Shown in pieces: positions 19,429-30,211 of a DNA stretch of 32,042 bases; position 1 is the first letter of the stretch, and each line of letters begins with the position of its first letter. The stretch is from assembly GCA_937919915.1 (NCBI GenBank), contig CALFOL010000804.1, forward strand, positions 1-32,042. The letters are read 5' to 3'. Under the pieces are notes generated by a model. It worked only from the letters and a program-made list of their open reading frames with translations, was not told the origin of the DNA and did not search any database. The position numbers and the translations under genes were made by a program. This DNA is from an uncultured Planctomycetaceae bacterium (GTDB taxonomy: Bacteria > Planctomycetota > Planctomycetia > Planctomycetales > Planctomycetaceae).

Positions 19429-19944
19429 ATGAGTCGTCCCGTAAAAGATATGCTGATCGCTGAAATTCAGTCACAGGTTGGTGAGCATAGAGATATGCTG
19501 GTTGTGGACTGTTCGAAGTTGGATGCCATCTCGGCAAATAAATGGCGTATCGCTTTGGCTGAGTCGAAGATTTCGGCGTTGACGGTTAAGAATTCGATTG
19601 CGAAAAACGCGTTGGAGCGTTTGGGCGTCTCAGGGCTGGAGTCAGTTCTGGCCGGCCCGTCGACGCTTGTTTGGGGCGGCGATGATGTGGTTGCTCTGTC
19701 AAAAGAGATCGCCAAGTGGGCTAAAAAATTCGCTAAGCTGGAGATCAAGGGCGCTACCGTTGAGGGGCAGGGACTGAACGCCAAGGAAGTTATGGCTCTG
19801 AGTAAGAGCCCGGGACGCATGGAGTTGATTGCTCAGGTGGCAGGTTGTTTGCTGGGGCCGGGAAGTCAATTGGCTGGTGCGTTGCAGGGGCCGGGTGGTC
19901 AGTTGGCTGGTTGCCTGAAAAAGATCTCCGGCGACGAGGATTGA
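19429..19944 (+). CDS. rplJ: 50S ribosomal protein L10
   Basis: MSRPVKDMLIAEIQSQVGEHRDMLVVDCSKLDAISANKWRIALAESKISALTVKNSIAKNAL; position between rplA and rplL. Confidence 0.93.
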   Translation: MSRPVKDMLIAEIQSQVGEHRDMLVVDCSKLDAISANKWRIALAESKISALTVKNSIAKNALERLGVSGLESVLAGPSTLVWGGDDVVALSKEIAKWAKKFAKLEIKGATVEGQGLNAKEVMALSKSPGRMELIAQVAGCLLGPGSQLAGALQGPGGQLAGCLKKISGDED

Positions 19945-20058
19945 GTGTTGCGATGATTCGTCGAGCCGTTTCGTTCCGGCGATAATTACATATTTGAAAT
20001 GTGAAGAGGTTCTCTCTTCCTGTGTAGCTTCTTTACAGAAAATGAAAGGTTAAGACTA

Positions 20059-20472
20059 ATGTCAACTGCTGAAGCAGAAGCAACGGTATTTGATGCAGCC
20101 ACTAAGGAACTGGGCGACAAGATTGTTGGCCTGACGCTGCTTGAGGCCAAAAAAGTTGTGGACTATCTGAAAGCGGCCCACAATATCGAGCCAGCTGGTG
20201 GTGGTGCTGTGATGATCGCCCCTCCGGCTGAAGGTGATGGACCTGCGGCTGCAGTTGAGCAGACTGCTTTCGACGTGGTTCTGACCGGCGACGGCGGTTC
20301 GAAGATTCCAGTCATCAAGGTGGTACGCGCTGCTACAGGTCTGGGCTTGAAAGAAGCCAAGGATCTTGTAGAAGGGGCTCCGAAAGCCGTCAAGGAAGGC
20401 TTGTCGAAAGACGATGCCGCAAAACTGAAGGCAGAAATCGAAGCTGCCGGCGGTACCTGCGAAATTAAGTAA
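20059..20472 (+). CDS. rplL: 50S ribosomal protein L7/L12
   Basis: [68 protein letters not shown]. Confidence 0.97.
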   Translation: MSTAEAEATVFDAATKELGDKIVGLTLLEAKKVVDYLKAAHNIEPAGGGAVMIAPPAEGDGPAAAVEQTAFDVVLTGDGGSKIPVIKVVRAATGLGLKEAKDLVEGAPKAVKEGLSKDDAAKLKAEIEAAGGTCEIK

Positions 20473-20507
20473 TACTGATTCGTCGGTATTGAAGCTTCAC
20501 TACGAAG

Positions 20508-20533
20508 GCTGAAGTGGCGAAAGCCGCTTCAGC
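20508..20533 (+). promoter_or_regulatory. GAAA-tetraloop hairpin in the rplL-rpoB spacer (attenuator or RNase processing candidate)
   Basis: GCTGAAGTGGC-GAAA-GCCGCTTCAGC, 11-bp stem with one G-T wobble, 35 nt after the rplL stop. Confidence 0.6.
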
Positions 20534-20796
20534 TGATCGTGTTAATTGGCATTGGCTTCCTTGTTTGGTAGCCTTCTCGGAATCGCTTCGCGCTTCTTTG
20601 GGGTGTGTTTGTGCGTTTCGGGAGTTTGGTCAACGGCTGGTCGGATTATCAACGCTTATTCGCCATTGCATTTGGTGGTTTCAGGGCAGTTGCTCAGTCT
20701 GGGCAAGTGTCTTTTGTCGCGCGCTGAAAACTTATTCGATCTAGTTCGTGTCGTCCGTTCCGTATCGTATCGTTGAATTAAAAGGCAATTGCTGCA

Positions 20797-23700
20797 ATGC
20801 CAGTACCCTCTGTTCGTACAATCGACCAGGACACGGTTCGAAACTTTGGAAAAATCCAGGCTGACTACGAGATTACTGATTTAACTCGTATTCAGACCGA
20901 ATCGTATTCTCGCTTTCTCCAGGTGGAACGTTCTTCGCGCGATCGCCTCGAGCAGGGTTTGGAGGGGATTCTGCGAGAAGTCTTTCCAATCGAAAGCTAC
21001 GATGGGCAATTCCGTTTGGAATATGTTCGCTACGAACTCGGCAAGCCTCGTTACACGCCGCCTGAGTGTCGTCAGTTGCGACTGACGTATGGTCGACCTT
21101 TTCGGGTTTGGCTCCGTTTGATTAAGGAACAGCCTGTTGAGGAAGAGGTGTATCTCGGTGACATCCCAATTATGATCGGTGGCGGTGAGTTCATCGTCAA
21201 CGGTGCTGAGCGGGTCGTTGTTAGTCAGTTGCATCGTTCTCCTGGTGTCGACTTTGTAATGGCGGAAGAAACTGCCAGTAGTGATCGTAAGACGCAGTCC
21301 TGCCGAATTATTCCGGAACGCGGTAGCTGGATCGAACTGATCTGTACCAAGAAGGACGCTGTTGCTGTCCGGATTGACCAGAGCGGTAAGTTCTCTGCGA
21401 TGACGTTGCTGCGGGCAATGTCAGTGGAGTACTCCAGTAACGCGGAGATCATTCGTCTGTATCACGATACGGAGGAAATGAAGCTGACACCAAAGACAGA
21501 GCCGGGGAAGCTGATTGGTCGGTATGCCGTGGTGGATGTTGTATACCCCGCGAATCATTCACGTGCTGGTGAAATTCTGGTTGATAGCGGTGGTGTGATT
21601 TTGGAGGAGATGATCGATGATCTCCTTGCGTCAGGCCTGAAGACGATCGAGCTGGTGATTGGTCCGGAAGATCTTTTGATTCTTAAGTCATTGGCTGAAG
21701 ATAACACTGCCACTCACGAGGAGGCATTGCTCCGAATTTATCAGCGCCTACGTCCTGGTAACCCGCCAAATCTGGACAAGGCGTCTGACCTGTTCAAAGA
21801 AAAGTTCTTTGACCTTAATCGGTATCGTCTGGGTCGCGTCGGCCGTTTTCGTATCAACCGCAAGTTCAGTCAGGATATTCCTGATGATGAAATGACTTTG
21901 CGTCCGGAAGACTTCGTGAACGCGATTCGTTATTTGATGCGTCTGCGGTTGAATGACGAGACTGCGCAGATCGACGACATTGACAACTTGGGAAATCGTC
22001 GATTGCGAACAATCGACGAGCTTGGTGCGGATGAAATTCGCAAAGGATTCTTGAAGCTTCGTCGCACAGTTCAGGAGCGAATGAGCCTGAAGGAAGTCGA
22101 CAGCATGACTCCGCGGACGCTGATTAATCCGAAGAGCGTGTCGGCGGCGATCGATTTCTTTTACGGTCGTAGCGAGTTGTCTCAGGTAGTGGACCAGACC
22201 AACCCGCTTTCAATGCTGACACACGAGCGTCGGCTGAGTGCACTGGGGCCTGGCGGTTTGAACAGAAAGCGGGCGGGCTTTGAGGTTCGCGACGTTCATA
22301 TTTCGCATTACGGTCGTATTTGTCCGATTGAGACGCCGGAAGGTACGAATATTGGTTTGATTTCCAGCCTGGGGATCTTTGCTAAGGTTGATGATTATGG
22401 ATTCCTGATCACCCCATACCGAAAAGTTGCAGACGGGAAGGTGACGGACGAAGTCGTCTGGCTGCGTGCTGACGAAGAGTCATTTGGTCACGTTGCTCCA
22501 GCGGATACACCGATCAAGGATGGCCAGATTCTGGATGACTTGGTTCTCGCTCGGTTCAAGAGCGACGTGGTTTGGGTCCCTAAAGAAAAGGTTCAGTACA
22601 CCGACGTGGCGCCATGCCAGATGGTCGGCGTATCTGCTGGTTTGATTCCGTTCCTCGAGCACGATGACGCGAACCGAGCGTTGATGGGTTCGAACATGCA
22701 GCGACAGGCTGTTCCGCTACTGATTACAGAGCGTCCAGTCGTTGGTACCGGCATGGAAGATTACGTTGCTCAGCACTCTGGCATGCTGCAGAGAGCCGAA
22801 CGGGCTGGAACCGTGACCTATGTTGACGCCAACGTTATCGAAATTGATGACCGTAAATATCCTCTGCGAAAATTCGTTAGGCTGAATGAGCGAACCTGTT
22901 TGAATCAGAAGCCGATCGTTGCGATCGGTGACAAAGTCAAGGCAGGGCAGTTGTTGTGCGACAGTGCGGCGACCCGTCGTGGATCGCTGGCTTTGGGGCG
23001 GAATGTGACCGTCGCGTTCATGTCGTGGAACGGCTACAACTTTGAAGACGCGATTATTCTGTCAGAGCGTTTGGTTAAAGAAGATGTCTATACGTCCATT
23101 CATCTGGATGAGTTTGATGTTGAGATTCGCGAAACCAAGCTGGGACGCGAGGAATTCACTCGAGATATTCCGAACGTCAGCGAAAAGGCGCTGCACCATC
23201 TGGACGACGATGGGATTGTGCGGATCGGTACGCGAGTTCTTCCGGGCGACATTCTGGTAGGTAAGGTTTCGCCGAAAGCGAAGTCAGAGCTCACGCCGGA
23301 AGAAAAGCTGTTGCACGCGATCTTTGGTCGTGCTGGCGAAGACGTAAAAAACGAATCGCTTGAGGTGCCGAGCGGTGTTGGTGGGATTGTTATTAACACA
23401 GAGAAGTTCTCTCGCCGGATGAGTCTTTCGGATCTTGAGCGGAAGAAATTTGAGGACGAGCTGAAGAAGACTGAAGAGGAAGGTGACACAAAGATCACCG
23501 AAGCATTCCAAAAGTTTGCTGCTTCAATGAAGTCTGAGTTGGGTGACGCCCTGACTGATCCTGACGGTCGTGATATGGGCTCACTCCAGGAGAAGAAGGC
23601 GGTTGCCGAATTCTCTCGCGGATTTCTGGCATACTTTGAGGGATTGGATATCCGCAGTGCTCAGAAGAAGACCGCAGCTCGCAAGCTGATCAAGGAGGAA

Positions 23701-24519
23701 TGGCCAGCAGTTGAGGCAATTATTGACGAAGAGGATCATCGCCTGAACAGCATGAAACGAGGCGATGAGTTGCCGAGTGGTGTGCTGCAGATGGTTAAGG
23801 TGTACGTCGCTTCGAAACGTCATATTTCTGTCGGCGACAAGATGGCTGGTCGTCACGGAAACAAGGGGGTTATCTCGAAGATTCTTCCAATCGAAGACAT
23901 GCCTTACCTGGAGGATGGGACGTCTGTTGACATCATCTTGAACCCGCTGGGGGTTCCGAGTCGTATGAATGTAGGCCAGATTCTGGAAACCCACCTTGGA
24001 TGGGCAGCCAGTACTTTGGGATATCGAGCAATTTGTCCGGTCTTTGATGGTGCCACGGAAGAGGAAGTTCGTGAGGCATTGCGTGAAGCCGGCCTGCCTG
24101 AAGAAGGTAAGACGTTCCTGAATGATGGTCGCACTGGCGAGCGGATGGAACAGAAGACGACCGTCGGCACGATCTACATGTTGAAGCTGCACCATCTGGT
24201 TGATGACAAGGTGCATGCGCGTGCCACTGGTCCGTACTCACTGATTACCCAACAGCCACTTGGTGGTAAGGCTCGCTTCGGCGGTCAGCGATTTGGTGAG
24301 ATGGAAGTGTGGGCTCTGGAGGCCTACGGTGCTGCTTACATTTTGCAGGAGCTGTTGACGGTGAAGAGCGACGACGTTGAAGGTCGTACGAAGATTTACG
24401 AGTCGATGGTAAAGGGCGAGAACACGCTTGAGGCGGGCACTCCAGCCAGCTTCGACGTACTGAACAATGAGATTCGGGGGCTTTGCCTGAATCTGCAACT
24501 GGAGAAAGCTGGCCACTAG
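20797..24519 (+). CDS. rpoB: DNA-directed RNA polymerase subunit beta
   Basis: [88 protein letters not shown]. Confidence 0.99.
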   Translation: MPVPSVRTIDQDTVRNFGKIQADYEITDLTRIQTESYSRFLQVERSSRDRLEQGLEGILREVFPIESYDGQFRLEYVRYELGKPRYTPPECRQLRLTYGRPFRVWLRLIKEQPVEEEVYLGDIPIMIGGGEFIVNGAERVVVSQLHRSPGVDFVMAEETASSDRKTQSCRIIPERGSWIELICTKKDAVAVRIDQSGKFSAMTLLRAMSVEYSSNAEIIRLYHDTEEMKLTPKTEPGKLIGRYAVVDVVYPANHSRAGEILVDSGGVILEEMIDDLLASGLKTIELVIGPEDLLILKSLAEDNTATHEEALLRIYQRLRPGNPPNLDKASDLFKEKFFDLNRYRLGRVGRFRINRKFSQDIPDDEMTLRPEDFVNAIRYLMRLRLNDETAQIDDIDNLGNRRLRTIDELGADEIRKGFLKLRRTVQERMSLKEVDSMTPRTLINPKSVSAAIDFFYGRSELSQVVDQTNPLSMLTHERRLSALGPGGLNRKRAGFEVRDVHISHYGRICPIETPEGTNIGLISSLGIFAKVDDYGFLITPYRKVADGKVTDEVVWLRADEESFGHVAPADTPIKDGQILDDLVLARFKSDVVWVPKEKVQYTDVAPCQMVGVSAGLIPFLEHDDANRALMGSNMQRQAVPLLITERPVVGTGMEDYVAQHSGMLQRAERAGTVTYVDANVIEIDDRKYPLRKFVRLNERTCLNQKPIVAIGDKVKAGQLLCDSAATRRGSLALGRNVTVAFMSWNGYNFEDAIILSERLVKEDVYTSIHLDEFDVEIRETKLGREEFTRDIPNVSEKALHHLDDDGIVRIGTRVLPGDILVGKVSPKAKSELTPEEKLLHAIFGRAGEDVKNESLEVPSGVGGIVINTEKFSRRMSLSDLERKKFEDELKKTEEEGDTKITEAFQKFAASMKSELGDALTDPDGRDMGSLQEKKAVAEFSRGFLAYFEGLDIRSAQKKTAARKLIKEEWPAVEAIIDEEDHRLNSMKRGDELPSGVLQMVKVYVASKRHISVGDKMAGRHGNKGVISKILPIEDMPYLEDGTSVDIILNPLGVPSRMNVGQILETHLGWAASTLGYRAICPVFDGATEEEVREALREAGLPEEGKTFLNDGRTGERMEQKTTVGTIYMLKLHHLVDDKVHARATGPYSLITQQPLGGKARFGGQRFGEMEVWALEAYGAAYILQELLTVKSDDVEGRTKIYESMVKGENTLEAGTPASFDVLNNEIRGLCLNLQLEKAGH

Positions 24520-24706
24520 TCAATGGCTCGTCGCCAGTCAGGCTGCTGCAGATTGCAGTGTCCTGAGCCTGGCGGGTAGGGGTATTGGTTGAGTGCTCGT
24601 GGCGTCTACAGCGTTGCGATGGTTTGGAAATCAAGCGTGTATTTTTGAGATGTGCGGCGAAGTCGCCCATCAGTTTTTTAAACATCAGGTGTTGAGGAGT
24701 CAGGAC

Positions 24707-27700
24707 GTGAGCGTAAGTGAAACCACTTTCGATCGAGTCAATGATTACGCGTCTATTCGCATTGGCCTTGCTAGTCCTCATGACATTCGCGGTTGGTCTT
24801 TTGGCGAGGTAAAGAAGCCCGAAACGATTAACTACCGGACATATCGTCCGGAACGCGATGGGTTGTTCTGCGAGCGGATTTTTGGCCCTGAAAAAGACTG
24901 GGAATGCGCCTGCGGTAAATATCGGGGCATGAAATACAAGGGGATGATCTGCGACCGCTGCGGCGTCAAAGTCACCCACAGTCGCGTGCGTCGTAAGCGT
25001 ATGGGGCACATCGAACTGGCAGCGCCGGTCGTTCACATCTGGTTCTTCAAGTCGATGCCGAGTCGTCTTGGGGCGATGTTGAATATGAAGACCACCGCGC
25101 TCGAGAAGGTGGTTTACTTCCAGGATTACGTCGTCACTGATCCTGGTGAAACTCCGCTGGAGCTTTGCCAGATGCTGACTGAGGATGAAGCTCGTCAGGC
25201 TCGCCGTGACTATGGTGAAGACGCTTTTGAGATCGGCATGGGTGCCGAGGCGATCAAAAAGCTTCTGTTGCAAATGAAGTTGGTCGAATCATCTGAGGCG
25301 TTGCGCGCTCAATTGGCGACGACCAAAAGTCAGTCAACGGCTAAAGATCTGATTAAGCGTCTGAAGATTATTGAAGCTCTGCGAGACAGCGACAACCGTC
25401 CTGAGTGGCTGGTACTGGATGTGATTCCTGTGATTCCGCCGGACCTGCGTCCGCTGGTGCTGCTGGATTCCGGCAACTTCGCAACTAGTGACCTGAACGA
25501 CCTTTACCGTCGAATCATCAACCGCAATAACCGTCTCAAAAAGCTGGTGGACCTTAACGCGCCAGAAGTGATTGTTCGCAACGAAAAGCGAATGTTGCAA
25601 CAGTCGGTCGATGCGTTGTTTGATAATAATCGCTGCAAGCGACCTGTTCTTGGTTCGTCAAATCGACCGCTGAAGTCGCTGACGGACATGATCAAGGGTA
25701 AGCAGGGTCGTTTCCGCGAAAACCTGTTGGGAAAGCGTGTCGACTATTCGGCTCGTAGCGTGATTGTTGTTGGTCCCGAGTTGAAACTGCATCAGTGTGG
25801 TCTTCCTAAGAAGATCGCCCTGGAGTTGTTTCAGCCGTTTGTTATTCGGCGGTTGAAGGAGCTGGGGCACGCAGACACGATCAAAAGCGCTAAGCGAATG
25901 CTTGAGCGTCGTGATGAAGACGTTTGGGATATTCTGGACGATGTGATTCGGAATCATCCAGTGCTGTTGAATCGTGCTCCGACGTTGCACCGTATTGGCA
26001 TTCAGGCGTTTGAGCCTGTGTTGGTTGAAGGGAATGCGATCCGACTGCACCCCTTGGCGTGTAAAGGGTTCAACGCAGACTTTGACGGCGACCAGATGGC
26101 CGTTCACCTGCCGCTTTCAATTGAAGCACAGGTCGAAGCGACGACTCTGATGATGTCGACGCACAACATTTTCAGCCCGGCCAACGGCGACCCGATTATC
26201 ACGGCGTCTCAGGACATCGTGATGGGTTGCTACTATCTCACCATGAAACGTGAAGGCCATACCGGCGAGAACATGGTGTTCGCGTCTTCGAACGAGCTCT
26301 TCATGGCCTTCCAGCAGGGCAAGGTAGGGCGGCACGCGACAGTTCGCATTCGTATGCCTAAAGATAAACGTGTTAAGGGTGACGGTGCCAAAGGATACCG
26401 CCTCGGAGGTCTGATCGAAACGTCACCAGGTCGGGCAATTTTCAATGATAGCCTGCCGGCCGGGATGGCTTACTACAACATGACGATGCGTAGCAAGGAT
26501 CTCGCGACAGTGATTTCTGATTGCTATCTCGAACTTGGTCGGCGAGAAACGATTGAGCTGCTGGACCGGATGAAGAAGTGCGGGTTCGTCGCCTCGACGG
26601 AGAGCGGTTTGTCGTTCGGTGCGAGCGACCTGAAGACTGCTCCTAACAAGGAGCAGGTGATCGGTGATGCTGAGAATGAAGTTCTGAAGTTGATGAAGAA
26701 CTTTCAGCGTGGTTTGATCACTGAAAAAGAACGTTACAACAAAGTGCTTGACATCTGGACGCATGCTCGTGAAGAGATTACGGTCAGCATGATGAAGCAG
26801 CTGGAGCATGACGTTCGTGACGAAGGTCGCTATGTGAACCCGGTCTACCTGATGGCTCACTCTGGTGCTCGAGGGGGTGTCGGCCAGATGCAGCAGCTTG
26901 CTGGTATGCGTGGTCTGATGGCCAAGCCAAGTGGCGAAATCATTGAGACGCCGATTAAGTCGAACTTTCGCGAAGGTCTGACTGTTCTTGAGTTCTTCAG
27001 TTCAACTCACGGTGCTCGAAAAGGTCTTGCTGACACTGCATTGAAGACAGCGGACAGTGGTTACCTGACCCGAAAACTGGCGGACATCTGTCAGAATATG
27101 GTTGTGACATCCTACGACTGCGGCACGACCAAGGGGCTGACTCGGGGAGTCGTGTACCGTGGTGAGAAAGTTGAAACCGGACTCGCGTCGGCCGTTCGTG
27201 GACGTGTGAGTCGAACTAACATCGTGAATCCGATTACGGATGAACTGATTGTCAGTGAAGACGAGTTGATTACAGTTGAGAAAGCTCGCAAGATCGAAGA
27301 GATGGGGCTTGAGAGAATTCAGGTTCGCAGCCCGATGACCTGTAATTCGCCGCTGGGTATATGTCAGTTGTGCTACGGAATGGATCTGTCGACTGGTGAT
27401 ATGGTCGAACAGGGCCTTGCGGCTGGTATCATTGCTGCTCAGAGTATTGGTGAGCCTGGTACGCAGTTGACAATGCGTACATTCCACATTGGTGGTGTTG
27501 CTCAGATGGGAACGGACACCAGTGAGCTGCTTGCCAAGCGTGGCGGTCGAATTCGCGTGACACGTATTCGCAGCGTTATTAACGCTGATGGAAAGCCTGT
27601 TGTGCTTGGTCGCAACGGGGAGATCTGCATCGTTGACTCCAAGGGACGTGAAGTCGAGAAGCAGACCGTTCCTAACGGGGCCATTCTGCAGGTGAAAGAG

Positions 27701-29020
27701 GATCAGGAAGTCAAAGAAGGGACCGTGCTTTGCAACTGGGACCCTCACGCTGTTCCGATCATCTCGCAGGTTGGCGGTAAGATTCGCCTCGACGATTGCG
27801 TTGAAGGCCAGACGATGCGTTCTGAAAAAGAAGCGTCCGGTAACATTCAAAGAACGATTACAGAGCATCGTGGTGCGTTGCATCCGCAGGTAATCCTCGA
27901 AGATGGTGCTGGCGCGATTCTTGACTTCTACTATCTGCCGGAAGGTGCCACCCTGCTGGTGAAAGACGGCGACCAGATTTCGTCTGGTTTCGTTGTGGCT
28001 CGAACACCGCGTGACTCAGCCGGTACACAGGACATTACTGGTGGTTTGCCGCGAGTTACTGAACTCTTCGAGGCACGAAGTCCAAAGGATCCGGCTGTTG
28101 TTGCTGAGATCGATGGAGAAGTCGAGCTGCTTTCTGAGAAGAAACGTGGCAAGCGAATCGTCGTGGTGCGTGGAAAGGACGGAACCGAAGTTGAGCATTC
28201 GATTCCTCATGGTAAGGCCCTGTTGGTTCACACGGGCGACGTTATTGCCGCGGGTGATGCACTGGTCCGTGGCCCGTTGGTTCCCGAGGACATCCTGCGA
28301 GTCAGCGGTCCTGAAGAGGTTCAGCAATACCTGCTGCACGAAATTCAGAGCGTCTATCTGGCTCAACGTGTGGAAATCGATGACAAGCACATTGAGATCG
28401 TGATCGCACAAATGCTTCGTAAGGTGAAGATCACCAACGTCGGCGATACCGATTTGCTGCCGGGTGTTCTAATCGACAAGTACGAGCTTGAGCGAGTTAA
28501 TGAAGAGCTGCAGTCTAAATGTCGCATTACGGATCCTGGCGACTCTGAATATCAGATTGGCGATGTCGTTCCGGTTTCAGAAGTCGAAGAGGTAAATGCG
28601 GAAGTTTCCAATCCTGCTCAATACGCCAAGCCGCGTGCGGCTAAGGCAACGCCTCAGCTGTTAGGGATCACCAAGGCATCTGTCCAGAGTGAGAGCTTTA
28701 TCTCTGCCGCGAGTTTCCAGGAAACGACAAAGGTGCTGACTGAAGCAGCATTGGGGGGGCGAGTGGATAACCTCGTGGGACTGAAAGAGAATGTGATTCT
28801 TGGGCACCTAATCCCGGCGGGTACAGGCTTCCATATTCATCAGGAATCTCACGTCCGTATCCACGATGAGGCAATTCGCGAACAGGAAGAGGCCAAGGCA
28901 AGGATTTTGGCGGCTCGCGACGATATGTTGTCAGACGCTGATTTGATTGCTCGCCGTAGCGAAGATGATGGTGACCGACCACGTACTCCGTTTTTGGCTG
29001 ATCTGACGCCCGATGAGTAG
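24707..29020 (+). CDS. rpoC: DNA-directed RNA polymerase subunit beta'
   Basis: Zinc ligands [20 protein letters not shown]; catalytic [18 protein letters not shown] start at 24707 preferred over 24593, with GGAG at 24695-24699 region. Confidence 0.98.
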   Translation: MSVSETTFDRVNDYASIRIGLASPHDIRGWSFGEVKKPETINYRTYRPERDGLFCERIFGPEKDWECACGKYRGMKYKGMICDRCGVKVTHSRVRRKRMGHIELAAPVVHIWFFKSMPSRLGAMLNMKTTALEKVVYFQDYVVTDPGETPLELCQMLTEDEARQARRDYGEDAFEIGMGAEAIKKLLLQMKLVESSEALRAQLATTKSQSTAKDLIKRLKIIEALRDSDNRPEWLVLDVIPVIPPDLRPLVLLDSGNFATSDLNDLYRRIINRNNRLKKLVDLNAPEVIVRNEKRMLQQSVDALFDNNRCKRPVLGSSNRPLKSLTDMIKGKQGRFRENLLGKRVDYSARSVIVVGPELKLHQCGLPKKIALELFQPFVIRRLKELGHADTIKSAKRMLERRDEDVWDILDDVIRNHPVLLNRAPTLHRIGIQAFEPVLVEGNAIRLHPLACKGFNADFDGDQMAVHLPLSIEAQVEATTLMMSTHNIFSPANGDPIITASQDIVMGCYYLTMKREGHTGENMVFASSNELFMAFQQGKVGRHATVRIRMPKDKRVKGDGAKGYRLGGLIETSPGRAIFNDSLPAGMAYYNMTMRSKDLATVISDCYLELGRRETIELLDRMKKCGFVASTESGLSFGASDLKTAPNKEQVIGDAENEVLKLMKNFQRGLITEKERYNKVLDIWTHAREEITVSMMKQLEHDVRDEGRYVNPVYLMAHSGARGGVGQMQQLAGMRGLMAKPSGEIIETPIKSNFREGLTVLEFFSSTHGARKGLADTALKTADSGYLTRKLADICQNMVVTSYDCGTTKGLTRGVVYRGEKVETGLASAVRGRVSRTNIVNPITDELIVSEDELITVEKARKIEEMGLERIQVRSPMTCNSPLGICQLCYGMDLSTGDMVEQGLAAGIIAAQSIGEPGTQLTMRTFHIGGVAQMGTDTSELLAKRGGRIRVTRIRSVINADGKPVVLGRNGEICIVDSKGREVEKQTVPNGAILQVKEDQEVKEGTVLCNWDPHAVPIISQVGGKIRLDDCVEGQTMRSEKEASGNIQRTITEHRGALHPQVILEDGAGAILDFYYLPEGATLLVKDGDQISSGFVVARTPRDSAGTQDITGGLPRVTELFEARSPKDPAVVAEIDGEVELLSEKKRGKRIVVVRGKDGTEVEHSIPHGKALLVHTGDVIAAGDALVRGPLVPEDILRVSGPEEVQQYLLHEIQSVYLAQRVEIDDKHIEIVIAQMLRKVKITNVGDTDLLPGVLIDKYELERVNEELQSKCRITDPGDSEYQIGDVVPVSEVEEVNAEVSNPAQYAKPRAAKATPQLLGITKASVQSESFISAASFQETTKVLTEAALGGRVDNLVGLKENVILGHLIPAGTGFHIHQESHVRIHDEAIREQEEAKARILAARDDMLSDADLIARRSEDDGDRPRTPFLADLTPDE

Positions 29021-29185
29021 ATTTTGAGATTACAAAAGACCATGGGGGAGGTCTCAAACTTGACTCCGGGCGAATTATATTGATTGCAGCAACCAAAGGT
29101 TGACGATCACAGATGACGCCAGTACAGTGCCCGATCCGTTTTTAACTCCGTTGATTTCCGACAGAATTGTCCAAGAGTTCGTTTC

Positions 29186-29557
29186 ATGCCGACAATTAAC
29201 CAATTGGTTCGAAAGCCGCGAAAGCAGCAAAAAAGCAAGAATAAGACTCCACTGCTTGAGGGTAGTCCTCAAAAGCGTGGCGTTTGTCTGCAGGTGAAGA
29301 CAGTTACTCCGAAGAAGCCAAACTCGGCTCTTCGAAAGGTGGCTCGAGTTCGTCTTTCCAATGGAAAGGAATGTACGGCCTACATTCCCGGGGAAGGTCA
29401 CAACCTGCAGGAACACTCCATTGTTCTTGTCCGTGGTGGTCGTGTTCGCGACCTTCCAGGGGTTCGATACAAAGTCATTCGTGGCGTGCTGGATACACTC
29501 GGTGTGAGTGATCGTCGTCAAGCACGTAGCCGTTATGGTCAAAAACGCCCCAAATAA
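29186..29557 (+). CDS. rpsL: 30S ribosomal protein S12
   Basis: [78 protein letters not shown]. Confidence 0.98.
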   Translation: MPTINQLVRKPRKQQKSKNKTPLLEGSPQKRGVCLQVKTVTPKKPNSALRKVARVRLSNGKECTAYIPGEGHNLQEHSIVLVRGGRVRDLPGVRYKVIRGVLDTLGVSDRRQARSRYGQKRPK

Positions 29558-29588
29558 TTCCCTCACTCCGTAAGCGATATTTGCTGAC

Positions 29589-30062
29589 ATGGTCAAAAAA
29601 TTTACAGCTAGTCCGATTCAGCTGAAGCCGGACACTCGTTACAAAAGTAAGCTCCTTTCCAAGTTCGTCAACTGTCTGATGTACGATGGGAAGAAGAGTG
29701 TTGCGACACGTGTCGTTTACGAAGCGCTTGAGTTGGTGCGGAAGCAGGTTCCGGATGTAAATCCGTTGGACGTGTTTGTGACTGCTCTAGACAATGTCAA
29801 GCCAGCGATTGAAGTACGCTCCAAGCGAGTTGGTGGGGCGACTTATCAGGTTCCGACACCAGTGAGTGCCAAGCGTCAACAGACTCTTGCGATTCGATGG
29901 TTGCTGGAAGCTGTTCGTGGTCGAAAAGGGCGTCCGGTTGGTCGTTCTTTGGCTGACGAGTTGTTGTCTGCTTATCGACGCGAAGGAATCGCGATGAATA
30001 AGAGAGAAAACGTTCATCGTATGGCTGATGCAAACAAGGCGTTCTCACACTTCGCCTGGTAG
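29589..30062 (+). CDS. rpsG: 30S ribosomal protein S7
   Basis: [84 protein letters not shown]. Confidence 0.98.
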   Translation: MVKKFTASPIQLKPDTRYKSKLLSKFVNCLMYDGKKSVATRVVYEALELVRKQVPDVNPLDVFVTALDNVKPAIEVRSKRVGGATYQVPTPVSAKRQQTLAIRWLLEAVRGRKGRPVGRSLADELLSAYRREGIAMNKRENVHRMADANKAFSHFAW

Positions 30063-30128
30063 ATCAATGTTACTGTTCTGGAGAGCTGTTGCCGCAGAGT
30101 TGATTGATCGTTACTAAATTGAGACATC

Positions 30129-30162
30129 CGCCAGACAGGTTTCACTTGTTTGGCGTTTTTTT
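30129..30162 (+). terminator. Rho-independent terminator between rpsG and the EF-G-like gene
   Basis: CGCCAGACA-ggtttcact-TGTTTGGCG stem (one G-T) immediately followed by TTTTTTT. Confidence 0.85.
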
Positions 30163-30211
30163 ATGCCCGGAGATTGCTTTCATCGGGCCTGTTTTGAGGG
30201 GCTGAGTGCAA

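Noticed and set aside
20514-20776. Two 76-aa ORFs in the rplL-rpoB spacer
   Set aside because: Overlapping frames, no good start signals, no recognisable protein features; more likely non-coding spacer.
23581-24216. 211-aa minus-strand ORF opposite rpoB
   Set aside because: Shadow ORF of conserved rpoB.
24245-25273. 342-aa minus-strand ORF opposite rpoB/rpoC
   Set aside because: Shadow ORF of two conserved genes; no recognisable domain and low-complexity composition.
27002-27883. 293-aa minus-strand ORF opposite rpoC
   Set aside because: Shadow ORF of conserved rpoC coding sequence.
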